From Euborellia annulipes (Eukaryota > Arthropoda > Insecta > Dermaptera > Anisolabididae): a DNA stretch of 64,000 bases. This document shows positions 33,332-44,400 of this stretch, in pieces. Under the pieces are notes generated by a model that was not told the origin of the DNA, did not search any database, and saw nothing but the letters and a program-made list of their open reading frames with translations. Numbering within the stretch: position 1 is the first letter of the stretch; each line of letters opens with the position of its first letter. A program made the position numbers and the translations under genes. The DNA is taken from positions 1 through 64,000 of the forward strand of contig JAKCPI010011779.1 of assembly GCA_023213315.1 (NCBI GenBank). The letters are read 5' to 3'.

Positions 33332-33765
33332 TTTATATAATTAGATATGACTTCATGTACCCGAAAAAAGATATAAGGGTGTGCCGCCGGGAGTCGAACC
33401 ACGGATCCACCGATTTGCGCTCAGTGTGCCCTTACCACTAGACCACAGCACGACATTCGGGTATATGAACTCAGCTGGAAAGCAAATTTGGTCATCGGGA
33501 GGATTGGACCCAGATTTGACGCCACAAATTCCTCCGTCAACCTGGTGCAATCCAGTTGGAATATTTGTCGTGCTGTGGTCTAGTGGTAAGGGCACACTGA
33601 GCGCAAATCGGTGGATCCGTGGTTCGACTCCCGGCGGCACACCCTTATATATTTTTTCGGGTACATGAAGTAATATCTAGGCCTAATTATATAAATCTCC
33701 GTTTCGCGGCTTACCTACGCGATATATATAATATCTTAAATATTATATATAATTTCTTATTTATA
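33332..33765. mobile_element. Palindromic tRNA-like insertion in Repeat A
   Basis: Two identical-looking inverted arms (about 33345-33455 and 33570-33680) each hold a tRNA-like sequence, with a unique centre of about 100 bp. Near the left the host reads GTACTAGTAATTTA and near the right GTACCTAGTAATTTA, which looks like a target duplication of about 14 bp. The tRNA-like arms are minus at 33385-33455 and plus at 33570-33642. Open frames of 95 codons on both strands are by-products of the palindrome. Confidence 0.75.
33570..33642 (+). repeat. tRNA-like arm of the palindrome (anticodon-loop GCA)
   Basis: GTGCTGT at the 5' side can pair with GCGGCAC at the 3' side (with G-U pairs). TGGTCTAGTGGTAAGGGC fits box A and GGTTCGACTCCC fits box B. 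The middle reads ACTGA-GCGCAAA-TCGGT, a 5-bp stem with a 7-base loop, formally a GCA anticodon. The base before the anticodon is C, not T, and the D and T stems pair poorly, so a working tRNA-Cys is unlikely. Its mirror copy is at 33385-33455. Confidence 0.6.
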
Positions 33766-34080
33766 AAGTACCTAGTAATTTACTGATGTACATTTTAAGT
33801 TATTTTTTATTTTGTCAAAATTCGTTTTTAAGGATTTTGATTAAAATTCTTAAATTAATTATTTTCTAGATGCTCTTTAGAATGTATATTCTCATTTTGG
33901 GCTCTAAATTTTTTGAAGACCACTTTATAGGGAGGAATAGGAGATTTAAATATTTTTCTGTTTATTTGAATTTTTATATATCGATGATGTCGTCACAAAA
34001 ATCTGGTGTGAAAGCACAGAATACAACTGAAGTTGAGAAGAATAGTGTGCTGTGCGACCATCACGCCAGATTTTTATAAC
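33766..34080 (+). repeat. Repeat A, plus, right part (after the palindrome)
   Basis: AAAGTACCTAGTAATTTACT, ATGCTCTTTAGAATGTATAT, GACCACTTTA, then AAAATCTGGTGTGAAAGCAC ... GTGTGCTGTGCGACCATCAC and GCCAGATTTTT, the closing hairpin. Confidence 0.8.
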
Positions 34081-34698
34081 AATTTTTTTCATCATCCCTA
34101 TGTATTAAAATACATTTGACTATATTTTAAATTATTTATATCCTGTCTTAAAATAAGTCTTTAAAATTTAAAGACAGAATATATCAGGAATCAATAGAGA
34201 AAGAGAGAGAGTAGAAATTTTTTTTTTAAAGAATCCTTTTTAAGTTTGATTCCTGCCGAGTCCTATCGATTCATATAAAACAAATTTCGTCATCTCTTAT
34301 CTACTGAATTTATTCGCTCACCAAAATGTCCAAATGATAGGCAAGGTCAATAAAAAACAAAATCCTCTGCAAAAAAATGGTCTAATGTTTTTTTAACCGC
34401 TCAGCCACAAATTGGCGATAAATGTGGCCGTGCACAATTTCCCCCCAAATGACCTTTGCACCCCTCCACCCGTGTAGAGAAGGGGGAGAGGTTGTACAGG
34501 ACACCGAGACATTTTCATACTTGTATACACATATGTAACGATTTTTTACAGATGTTGTTATTAGCCAGATGGATATGTAAAAATGACATTTTTTTGTCCC
34601 TATGAAATTTGGGAACCATCATCGGGATTAGTATAATATATATTATATAATTTTTTTTAATGGTTTGATTTATTATCAGTTACAAAACATTTTTTTTT
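34081..34698. other. AT-rich, no gene seen
   Basis: Unique-looking AT-rich sequence with a C-rich patch at 34440-34475; nothing identified. Confidence 0.5.
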
Positions 34699-34699
34699 A

Positions 34700-35545
34700 A
34701 AGTGAAGCTTTTATTTGATGGCCTCAAATTTTTTCCCTCTTCTATCAGCATGTCGCGTTACAAGCCGTGACGTCAAAGGCGTCACGCTACAAGCCATGAC
34801 GTCACAAGCCGTGACGACAAAAATAGGAAATTTGAAATTTAAAATATATGACGAATTATAAAAAAATAATTGTGAGATTTAATTATTCAATTTTTAAATT
34901 GATAATATATAATTTTTAAAATAATTTAAAATGATTCAAATTTTCAATTACTAAATAAATATTGTTCTCAGTTTTTAACATGCGTCTATTGATTTCCCAT
35001 TATCATACCCATTTTCCAATTATTAAGTTAAGGTGCGCGTCTCGGGGTGCTAATTTTGGGAGTTTCCAGCGGCCACAATTTTGAAGCTATCGACCTCAAT
35101 TTTTTTTAAATTAAAGCTATTTAAAATATCTACAACTTATAGAAACCCTTTTTTGGATTTTCGAGAAAAAAATTTTTTTTTTTTAGATTAATCGCATTAA
35201 ATAAAAGATATTTAAAAAAAGGAGCTCTATAAGTTGTAGATAATTAAATTAGTAATCATTGTGTTAAAGAATAATTAATTTTTTGCCTTTAATTAATTAG
35301 CTGGAAGCTCTAGAATGAAATGGAATGAATCCCTTGTATTCCTATGGAGAAAACTAACGCCATCTCTTGCCGCCTCGAGAAACTCGGTTGTCTATAGTGT
35401 TCTAACCGTTTTTCGAGACGCGCCCCTTAAGATTAAAAACGCGATTTTAATACCCTTAACTGAATAATTTTCTGAAAATTTTCAGTTAAACGCCTACGAT
35501 CCGAAAAAAAGTTTCACTTGCATCGTGATTTCATAAAACCACACA
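34700..35545 (+). repeat. TGACGTCA-containing repeat, copy 2
   Basis: Starts AGTGAAGCTTTTATTTGATG, then CAGCATGTCGCGTTACAAGC. Next is a short array of ACAAGCCGTGACGTCA-like units (34764-34821), which gives two full TGACGTCA palindromes plus variants. After the nested TTAA MITE it ends AGTTTCACTTGCATCGTG and CATAAAACCACACAATG. A truncated third copy lies at 42565-42900. Confidence 0.75.
35032..35426 (-). mobile_element. TTAA MITE, copy 3, nested
   Basis: GGTGCGCGTCTCGGGGTGC to CGAGACGCGCCCC, flanked by exact TTAA (35028-35031, 35427-35430). Lies inside the TGACGTCA repeat. Same orientation as copy 2. Confidence 0.88.
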
Positions 35546-36030
35546 ATGATTTTTATGTGAAATACAGGGACGTATGAATTAAATTTAAAATTTTTGTTTA
35601 TTTCCGAAACTCTATACAAAAACAAACGAATCAATCACAATTCATCAAGTGTATTATTTATTTTCATTTATTATGAAAAGAAACGAAACTCCAATTTCTT
35701 TTTATTAATTGAACAGTCAGGGCTTAGATGGCTTTTTAAAATAATTGTTCTTTTGAATGACATCAACCAATAGAAAGAGAGAAATCGAAGCGTAAGTTAT
35801 AAATAATTAATTCATAATAAGAAAAAAAAAAATCTTGAATGCTTTCATTTTCCATGATTCTTTATTTTTAACGAGCCGTTCAGAGACCAAAGCGATTAAG
35901 TACAGAAAACAAGGAAAAGAAGAAATTGGGACGATTAATAAGTATATATATCAATTAGAAAGTTCGTCCTGGAATCTAAATAATCAATTCATTATTGATC
36001 TATAAGGAACCAACCAACACTCATACAGAG
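35546..36030. other. No gene seen
   Basis: AT-rich sequence of mixed complexity without recognisable motifs. Confidence 0.5.
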
Positions 36031-36140
36031 AAGCGATGGCGAACCTTTGGCACGCGTGTTTTTCTGACACGTTATTGATTTTCAAGTGTATCCTCATTTT
36101 ATAATGAAAAATCGTGACAGCACACAACTTTCGGTACAAA
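36030..36140. repeat. hAT-like terminal fragment
   Basis: AGCGATGGCGAACCTTTGGC and ACGCGTGTTTTTCTGACACG resemble a common hAT terminus (CAGTGATGGCGAACC type). No right end or duplication was found. Confidence 0.45.
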
Positions 36141-36241
36141 AAGCATCAAATAAAAATTTATAAGTGCCAAGAGATTACAAGAGTAATACAATTACTTCTA
36201 AAAATAAAAAAAATTGCAAAATTTTATTTAGTAGTTGATTT

Positions 36242-36479
36242 TAGGGCTGCACAAAATAATGATTATCACCGATTATTTTCTTAAAAAATAATCGATTATT
36301 TCGATTATTTTTCATAATCGATTATTTTCGGGAAATATGCTTTTGAGGAAAGATAAGATGAGACTCGTATATTAAAAAAAAGGCCAAATGATTTTCGCGA
36401 GAGGAAAAAATGGAAATTTTACCAGAGAAAAACAAAAGGTATAATCGATTATTTTTTTTTCCATAATCGAACACCCCTA
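36242..36479. mobile_element. hAT-like MITE with 8-bp duplication
   Basis: Flanked by GTTGATTT (36234-36241 and 36480-36487). Begins TAGGGCTGCACAAAATAATG and ends ATAATCGAACACCCCTA. The interior has repeated AATAATCGATTATT palindromes. The 8-bp duplication and TAGGG/CCCTA ends fit hAT-type mobilisation. Confidence 0.85.
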
Positions 36480-36543
36480 GTTGATTTTAATAAGAATATC
36501 AAGCAGGGCGAATAATTTGGGGGCCCCCCTTTTTTAAATAAAA

Positions 36544-36582
36544 TTTTTTTTTTTTTTTTTTCCCCCCCCCCCCCCCCCCCCC
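36544..36582. repeat. Poly-T run followed by poly-C run
   Basis: About 18 T then about 21 C, preceded by a GGGGGCCCCCC patch. The minus strand would be a long G-run able to form a G-quadruplex. Homopolymer length may be an assembly error. Confidence 0.8.
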
Positions 36583-36611
36583 TTATCAAGTATTTAGATC
36601 AGTTGTTTTTT

Positions 36612-37110
36612 TTACAAGGGGGTGTCAAAAAATAACCGAAATTATTTTTTTACTAGAAAATCCTGCTTACTTTTATTTAAATTCCATTATAGACCTTCAA
36701 AGCAATCTCCCTCGGACAAAATACAACGATTCCAACGTTCAGGCCATTATTCAAAATACTCCATGAAGCCCTTTTTTGATAGTCTGATTGAGTGTTGTTT
36801 AGCTCTAGATCACGTGGTGGATAAGCAACGTACTATTAGTGCGAATTACTATTGTGAAGTATTGAAGGGGCCATTAAGAAGGAAAATTGCAACAAAAAGA
36901 CCACATCTGCTCAAATGGGAATCTTCACCAGGATAAGGCACCGGTATATCGCGCCATCAGGACTCAAGAAACAATCACTGAATTAGGCATTGTGGTGATG
37001 CAACATACCACCTTATTCACCGGACCTAGCGCCGTATGACTTCCACCTATTTCCTGGAGTGATAAAAGAGCTTCGAGGTCGTCAGTTTCAGAGGCATCGA
37101 GGTTTTATTT
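36612..37110 (+). pseudogene. Decayed mariner transposase
   Basis: Segments in order, spread over frames: ALDHVVDKQRTISANYYCEV, LRRKIATKRPHLLK, LHQDKAPVYRAIRTQETIT, then after a shift PDLAPYDFHLFPGV and KELRGRQF. Known mariner transposases have HxDNAP around the second catalytic aspartate and SPDLAPxD around the third; both are visible. The N-terminal DNA-binding part and terminal repeats are not recognised, and there are stops and frameshifts, so it is dead. Confidence 0.75.
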
Positions 37111-39326
37111 ATGTAGCCTATATAAGTAATACTTCTAAACTTTCTAAGAGCCATCGCTCTAAAAGGTTTTTTTTTTAAAAATTTTTTTTCAAAAAAAAAA
37201 AATTTTATATTTATTATATAAATCAAAAAAACTCTAGAAATGACTGAAGATGGCTAAATAAAATTTGGGCTGAATCGTCTCGTTTGGGAATTAGTTTTTT
37301 TTTTTGTTGTTATTGAATCCACCTTGGCTGCATCCTCGTATATCTACAGCCAGAAACTCAACCATTAAATTAAATACATTTATTGGGGATCCAGTTATCA
37401 CCCACCCCTAAAACCCAAAAAATAAATAAAAAAGAGAAATATAGTGCTAACATTTAAAAAAAAATATTTTATATTCTTTATTATTCATTTGGAGAAGAGT
37501 AATCCAAACCCTTCATCAAAAAATACAATTTTCTGGCTCAAGTTCTGAGTGTGATGATTAATAAAATAATAGATTTTAAATACAACAACGAAACGCATGT
37601 GAACATAGTGAAGTTGGCTATGAATGTAAGCGAGGCGAAGTTAGCCACGCATGAAAATAATTCCTAACCTTCAGTTAGTGTTCATTGTTCAAAGTGAACA
37701 CATCTACCTGATGACGACTGCAGAATTAGCAACAGAAAAATTGTAATTATTGTAATTAATAACACACTTTTTGTATTATAATTTGCTAATATAAATCACG
37801 ATTTAAGCCAAAAAATGTCATTTTTTTAAGATTTTAGGTTAAAAATTGTTGCCTATTTTTTTTCTTCTTTAGAAGTAGCTGGCATAAATTAAAAACACTG
37901 AAAATTTAAAAAAACTATTTTTTAAATAGAAGAGGTTTTTTTTTAATATATAGATGTTATTTTTTAAATTTAATAGAAGCTAATTAATCGGCTTTTACAA
38001 TAATCGGTAGAAAAGCCGTCGAGAGTGTCTTGGGACTGAATTATATTTTTAATATTTTAATTATATATTTACCGAGAATCTCTGGCCCTTTTCAAAGAAC
38101 TGTCCCCTCCTTCAAAGATCGGACCCCGGGGCTATTGCCCACGAGTGTCCCGCCCTCTCGACGGCTGTCATCGGTTCTGAGAACAGATTAGGGAGCCTAA
38201 AAATCTTATCTAATCAAAAAATGAGGTGAATTTTTGCGGAAAAAATAAGAGACGAATTTTAAATATGATGCAAAAGAAATTTGACTGACTAAACGTTAAT
38301 CAGCTTGAACTAACGTAACCATTTTTTTTTTTTTTTCTAAACAAAATTACAGCCAAAGCATAAAGTTAGGGGGGGGGGAGGTAGGTCAACAATTTCCCAA
38401 CTCTAATAAAAAATCACTTTTTAGAGTTTTTATTTAATTAATAGGTTGTTGGTTTTAGTTTATATATGTTGGTATAGTATAGATTCGACTAGAGTTGTTT
38501 ATATTTCCTCATAAGCGGAACTGACTCAAACCAGCATATCGAATTTAAATAAAAAAAAAAAAAAACTTTCAACAATATTAAAAATAATAGTACTTTGAAA
38601 TACGAAGCATGAAAAAATATAAAATTATTTTTAAACACATATATATATAGATCAAATTTGACATTTTTATAAATTCAATAGGCTATAAAAAATTTTAAAT
38701 TTTGAAATCACTTTCTTTGTCTCAGAAGTTAACACCATTTTTATACTTTTAATATTCAACTAAATTTTATATTTTTTAAAATTTTCAATAAATTAATTTT
38801 TAGCATATTTATGAATTTAATTAACGCTGATTTTGTCAGTAAAATATTACTGAGATTGGTTTTAATTTTTCAACAATTCATAACACCAAAGTGGGTCAGG
38901 CAATTCTAGAGATCCTGGGCCAATAATTATTTACAAATGATAAGACAAAAAGAAAAAAAGAAAATTTAATCAAACAGCCAAATGTTGCTTCAAGACGTCG
39001 ATATAATAAAAAAGAAAATTAAGGCGCCTAGAACCAATAAGAAAACAATGATGGTATAACAAGTAGCCTAGAATAGGCTATTAACGCTCAAAGCCGAAAA
39101 ACATTTATAGCCCACCGTTTTTGGAATTCCAGAGAGACGACGTGCGTGTTAGACGAAGTTTTCACTCTAGTTTATATTAGGTAAAAATTCGATTATTTTA
39201 AATTTAGCAGTGATATTTCCTTCTTTGTAATTGGTAGAAGGCGTTTAGCTTGTGAAACTGGAGTTAGTTTAATGGAATTCCAAAGCTCAATATAATATCA
39301 GATCTAAAAGAAAATTCAACACTCAC
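37111..39326. other. AT-rich; the missing Beat 3' exon was not seen
   Basis: Mostly A/T-rich. A small inverted pair (AAGCCGTCGAGAG at 38014; CTCTCGACGGCT at 38155) flanks a GC-rich segment with ACCCCGGGGC. 38880-39240 is of mixed complexity. No segment could be supported as the last Beat exon. Confidence 0.4.
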
Positions 39327-39633
39327 CAAGGGAAGATTCACGAGTTCCAAGAACAGAAGCAAGTCTTGGTTTTTCTTCTTCCAAAACGAGTTCAGCATCC
39401 TCTCGGTAGAGTTGGTACACAAGAGCGAGACATCGTAAACGTAATTTGCCTCCCACAAAGCTTGATGGACTAATTTCATGAACCAAAGTGATCGTCGATA
39501 AATGACGTGTTTGTTCAGGGATTACTGAATATGGTATTTCTGGCGGTAGTAGAGATGGAGAACTGCTTGTTGTCGAAATTGCTGATGTTGGTACAACAGG
39601 TACTGGTATCCGGAATGAGTCAGTTGCGTTCAC
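39327..39633 (-). CDS. Beat family protein, second-Ig C-terminal exon
   Basis: Second visible exon of the same minus-strand Beat gene. The acceptor ends TTTTTGTTTCCAG and the donor is CTTG/GTGAGTG. It is 307 nt long, starts in phase 0, which matches the phase-0 end of the 60-kb exon, and ends in phase 1. Its first residue, valine, completes the motif NGKR-V. The peptide begins VNATDSFRIPVPVVP and passes through a Ser/Thr/Pro-rich linker. It then gives the F-strand segment FVGGKLRLRCLALVYQLY, whose cysteine should pair with the NC cysteine of the upstream exon. It ends with an acidic stretch and KPRLASVLGTRESS, typical of the segment after the Ig domain in this family. A further exon must carry the C-terminus and stop; I could not identify it. 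Overlapping open frames on this strand are shadows. Confidence 0.8.
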
Positions 39634-39639
39634 CTGGAA

Positions 39640-40789
39640 ACAAAAACGAAATTCTATTTTAATTATTTGTTGAATTTGACTGACAAATTGAAGGTTATGG
39701 CTATCCGAGATTCTTTATTCATAGATTTCCTTATTTCCATTATAATTCGTGAACAAAAATATTTGGTTGGTCATTAACCAATTTACACACTTAAAAAGAG
39801 TTGAAATAAAACTTTCTTCAGGTGTAACAAGTTGTTAGAAAATGTTTACAGGTGGTTGGCTGGTAATAGGTTATTCTTAAAATAAATAAATTTAATGTTA
39901 AGAATGATGGAGAGTAATCACAAAAAAAAGCTAATAAAAAATTTACGTTTATTAAAGATATGAGTTTTGGTCTTTTATTAGAAACTTATGATTATGATAT
40001 TTTGTAGAAATTTTTTATAGCGATGTTGTAATAAATTAGTGGGTTTGTCGGTTTTCTAGTACTAAAGAAATTTAAATCTGTTATCGACGTACGTTTCAGA
40101 AGTTATAGATTACCCATCTTCAGGACATAAAATACGTTTGATCTGTAATTGTATATTCCAAAGTAAATAAATATATAAAGCGTTGTTTTAAATATTTTTT
40201 CGGATGTTTTTGAAATGTTCTTGAACCTGCGTCCGCCGCGAGTACCGGAAGCTCCTTGTTCGAGTCCAGGAAAACCACCCAGTATTTCAAAATCTCGATC
40301 TGTTAGTGAAATTATTTTCACAATTATACGAGGACGAGATTATGAGTTTATTGGACCAAAAAGTAAAAATATTCGTTTTTATCTTTATGCGTAACTTAAT
40401 AGCATATTTATACATCATCAACACAAAAATAAACTTTCACTTCTTGTCTCTTTTTTTTTTAATAAGCTATAAACATATTTTTACTTAAACTGGCAAACTC
40501 TTGATTTAATGTTACAAAACTCTTAGCCTGATATGAGTGTCTTAAAAAAAAAGTAATAATAATAAGAATTTGCCAGATTCAACGAGTTTGGATAAAAGCT
40601 GGTACTCAGTAGATTTATCATTTTTATTATTACGGTATTTATAAAGAGCTCGATGATGTAGCAGGCTAAGGGCCGTGTGTGTCTGCGTACACCAAAGCAA
40701 AGGGTAAATAAACGGCGATCCCGGTAGGAATTTCTATAACTATAATCTCTCTTTTGAGAAGAGGTAGAGCTTTTACTTTAGTGTTCTAA
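39640..40789. other. Intron start region, no gene seen
   Basis: AT-rich. 40085-40130 (GACGTACGTTTCAGAAG ... CCCATCTTCAGG) resembles the CGTTTCNGA/CATCTTCAG motif seen in other repeats at 6.3 and 6.6 kb. 40235-40275 has a box-B-like CTTGTTCGAGTCCAGG. Confidence 0.4.
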
Positions 40790-41074
40790 GGGAGAGTACA
40801 AGTATTACGTAACGCAATTTGGGGGGAGGGGGGTCTCGTACAAAGTTACTATGCGTTATAAGGGGAGGAGGGGAGGGTTGAACAACGCATTACGTAACTG
40901 GTATTTTAGCGACTTTCCGGTACTTTGCGCAACATAATTGTGACTTTTAGATAAAAATTACCACTTGAGCGTTACGTAACGTCTAGGGGGGTACAGAAGT
41001 TACGGCGCGTTACATGGGGGGAAGGGGGGTCAAAAATCTTCAAAAATTGCGTTACGTAATACTTGTACGCTCCC
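40790..41074 (+). mobile_element. Harbinger-like MITE, copy 1 (285 bp)
   Basis: Ends GGGAGAGTACAAGTATTACG and CGTAATACTTGTACGCTCCC, flanked by TAA (40787-40789, 41075-41077). Internal repeats of TTACGTAACG and G-runs. The 3-bp TAA duplication is a PIF/Harbinger-type signature. Same length and orientation as the copy at 50819. Confidence 0.85.
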
Positions 41075-41108
41075 TAAGTGATAAAACTTATTTATTTTGG
41101 CTACCATT

Positions 41109-41336
41109 CATGGGCGTATTCAGTTCAAAACGGAAGGGGGGCAGCCTTTATAATATCCATTTTATTATTTTATTAAACGCCACAACCTAATCGGAAAAAG
41201 GGGATGGCGTCACTAGTTTTTATCTTCTCACAGAAGGCGTGAATTTTTCAGTTTTTACCTATATTTTTAATTTTTTTATTTAAAATTTTGAAAGAGGGCA
41301 GTGCCTCCTCTTGCGTCTCCCTTGGATACTCCCATG
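41109..41336. mobile_element. hAT MITE with CTACCATT duplication
   Basis: Exact 8-bp duplication CTACCATT (41101-41108, 41337-41344). Ends CATGGGCGTATTCAG and CTTGGATACTCCCATG. Purine-rich sub-end GGAAGGGGGGCAGCC; no coding capacity. Confidence 0.88.
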
Positions 41337-41344
41337 CTACCATT

Positions 41345-42564
41345 AAATTAAATAAATTTGAAAATATTCTAAAAATATCAACAAAAAATTTCAAATTTTG
41401 TGTTCTCAATTAAGACCCAGAGCATTAGCCAGGGAAGATATGGGGTCCCACACCCCACTGAAATTTTTAATATTTACACATTCTTTGGTTAAAAAATAAC
41501 ATTCAGTTCTAATTTTTTTCCAGACATATGAGTTAATAAATATTAATTTGATATCTAATAATATAATAAATATTTCATAAGCCTATGTATGGTAATTTAC
41601 ATAATTTATTGTATTTATATTAAATAAATATTATAGCTAGCCAAATGAAGTATTTTATTATTCAACGGCTTTAAAATTTGAACTATTAATAACTTATATT
41701 ACAAACTATATCAGAATCAGTTATTCATTTAATAAATAATAATTTATATTAATAAATAAATTTATGAAATAATATTTAATATCTATAATGTATTTTAGAA
41801 AAAAAATTAAAAACACCCAGGAATCGAACCCACATCTGGGTTGAGTGCATTGAAACATTTATACTTTTATATTTCAAATTAAATTAATCTAATATTTGTT
41901 TTATTTTTCTACAAGTATAGGCTGCTAAAAATTTCAAAACACATTTTTTCTTTTTTACTTTTACAACACTAAATTGAGGGGAGGCAAATTGGAGTTTGCC
42001 AAAGGGCGGAAATTACCCTAGCGTATATTTTTATATAACTTCTTTCTCTTGAACTTGTTTTTTTTTTTTTCTTTTCTTTCTATTATTATTATTATCCTCA
42101 CCACGTAAATTTACTATTTCATTACATTACTTATTAAAGCAAAACAAAACAAAAAAAAAATAACTTGATAAACAACAGTTTCCAATTTTTTTAATTAGAA
42201 AAAAAATTTGTATTTAAAATCGTCTAAATATCTCATTTTTTTTTATTTAAATAGTCGATAAAAAATGTCTGTATTCAGAAAAAAGGCTGCTAAAATGAAG
42301 CCTTATAAATCAAGTTTTTTATTAATATAATACCATTAAATTTTTGTTGGAAGATGTTATATACAGGGTCGGAGAAAGGGTCGTTAGCGCCCTTATGCAA
42401 AGGAATAATTAGTGTACTCTTATAAAAAAATAGCACTTCAATTTAAAGTTTTATTAAAGATAAACCCCGTGATGAGTATTTGTATTTCTCTATTTTGAAC
42501 GAAATAAAAAAAAACGTTATTACATTTATAATATTAATATAATATAACAGAATTACGAAAAATG
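41345..42564. other. AT-rich; one box-B-like segment
   Basis: Nothing coding. On the minus strand 41855-41815 reads ACCCAGATGTGGGTTCGATT then CCTGGGTG, a tRNA T-arm-like fragment of a SINE. Confidence 0.45.
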
Positions 42565-42900
42565 TATTTTCAAAGTGAAACTTTTATTTGATCCTCTCAA
42601 ATTTTTTCGCTCTTCTATCAGCATTTCGCGTTACAAGCCGTGACGTCAAATGCCGTGACGCTACAAGCCATGACGTCACAAGCCGTGACGAAAAAATAGG
42701 AAAGTTGAAATTTAATATATATGACGAATTATAAAAAAAATAATTGTGAGATTTAATTATTCAATTTTTAAATTGATAAAATATAATTTTTAAAATAATT
42801 TAAAATGATTCAAATATTCAATTACTAAATAAATATTGTTCTCAGTTTTTAACATGCGTCTATTGATTTCCCATTATCATTCCCATTTTCCAAATTTTTA
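42565..42900 (+). repeat. TGACGTCA-containing repeat, copy 3 (5' part)
   Basis: Nearly identical to 34700-35005: AAGTGAAACTTTTATTTGAT, GCGTTACAAGCCGTGACGTC, CATGACGTCACAAGCCGTGA, and ACATGCGTCTATTGATTTCC. The 3' part seen at 35.5 kb is absent. Confidence 0.8.
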
Positions 42901-43049
42901 TTTTGAAATATTTTAACTCCATTTCAAGGGGGGGGGGGGACTGAAAACTCCGAGTCCACCCCCTGCCTAAGTACCTGGAGAAAAATTCAAAAAATTTAAC
43001 TGTAACTTAAGGGCTGTTAGAGCAGACCCAAATGTCTGGGTGTATGAAT

Positions 43050-43130
43050 TTCCGGTGACTTGGTGCAATGGATGGCCCGGAAAAGCTGGAGATCCTGGGT
43101 TCGATTCCCGAAGACCATGGGGCGCTTGGC
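43050..43130 (+). repeat. tRNA-like sequence, family 2, plus copy
   Basis: ACTTGGTGCAATGGATGG (box A-like), CCCGGAAAAGCTGGAGATCC, TGGGTTCGATTCCCG (box B) and AGACCATGGGG. Matches the minus copy at 32.7 kb; the anticodon arm is not a clean tRNA fold. Confidence 0.6.
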
Positions 43131-44060
43131 TCCCAACAAAAACATACTTACAATCTAGTTAAATTCAGAAAATTTTCTGAATAATTAAAGAGAATAGTTT
43201 AGGGATTTCTTATTAAACCAATTTCCGGTAAAAAGTAAAAGTGTATTAAAAGAAAGTCTGTTTCGTATCGGATTTTTTTTTTTACATACAATGTATTAAT
43301 CTCTTTATCAAGAGATAGAGAAAAAAAAACTTCATGTGTGTATTGGCGTTCTTAAAAAGTTTAGAGAGGTCTCCAAGCATTTATTTTGGCAAGTTTTTCC
43401 TAAACGAGAGGCCAAAAGTATGAGAGAGAAAAATTATCAGAGGCGCAAAAAGATGGATGAAATTGTGAAAAAATTCCTTCCCTCTCTTCCCCCCCTTCCA
43501 TGACCTGGTGAATTAAATTGACGCTTAATCATTTACCCATGGAGAAGTTGAATGCAGACGTAATCTCTGATGAACTTGATTTAATTGCTAATTTATTTAC
43601 ATTTACAATTTAATATTTTATAACATTTTGTTGCTGAGCTAATTTGATTCACAAAATTTCGAAATGGAATTGAATTAGCTGATGAATAAAAAAAAAAAAA
43701 GAAAAGTTTGTATTGAAAATACATATTTATTCTCTCCTATAACTTCCTTTAATAATAATATTCTTTCTTGTCATTGGTTATTGATTTATATTATTTACTT
43801 TTCCTCTTGTTTCATCACTTATTTTATACTTTATCTCGGATTTTTTTAATAATTCAAGATGGAGAGGGAGAGAGAAAAATTCACCCTCTTGCAAAGATGC
43901 AGATATAATTGTGTCTTTTGATTCAAAAAAATTTCCATTTATTTATAGTTGAGGATAAAATAAATAAACAAGGTGGCAAACCTGTTCTCTAAATGGATTT
44001 TCTTTTGTTCATATATTGAATTTTTTAATCAAAAGTAAAGTGATATACAAAAGTATATAC
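43131..44060. other. No gene seen
   Basis: AT-rich with poly-A and purine-rich tracts. Confidence 0.5.
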
Positions 44061-44061
44061 A

Positions 44062-44400
44062 GGGTGCTGCACGGGAACTTGCTTATTTTAAAAAATTATA
44101 AAACAAAAAGTATTGGAGATATCATTTTAGTTTTTTTTTCATACATAGCGATACATTAAAATTTTTTCATTGTTTTTTGAAAATGATATCTTGAAGGGTG
44201 CCACCGTTCTGCTCAAAATATTGAAAGAAGATGATTTGGACCACTTAGACCAGCATTCCCTTGTCTATCTTGGCGATAGCCTCACGAATATCGTTCTTCA
44301 GCTGATTTAGAGTTTTCGGACGATTGGTATACACCAAGGATATGAATATTCCCTTAAAAAGAATCACAGGGTGATAAATCATTTATGAACATACATTTTT
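44062..44400 (-). pseudogene. Mariner-like relic (3' part)
   Basis: Starts TACAGGGTGCTGCACGGG, a mariner-type terminus. On the minus strand the frame reads RPKTLNQLKNDIREAIAKID and KGMLV, resembling the C-terminal TL.QLK..IR.AIA.I segment of mariner-like transposases. Downstream sequence includes EQNGGTLQDI in place of the usual NGGH..D. No catalytic residues remain and no second terminus was found. Confidence 0.6.

Noticed and set aside
33570..33642. Functional tRNA-Cys gene
   Set aside because: Acceptor and anticodon stems can form, but D and T stems pair poorly, the base before the anticodon is C, and the copy lies in a mobile palindrome.
33353..33668. 95-codon open frames on both strands starting with the same residues
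   Set aside because: They arise because the tRNA-like palindrome reads the same on both strands. Composition and position match the repeat, not a gene.
39264..39479. Second minus-strand frame overlapping the Beat exon
   Set aside because: It crosses the donor site, lacks family motifs and is an out-of-frame shadow of 39633-39327.
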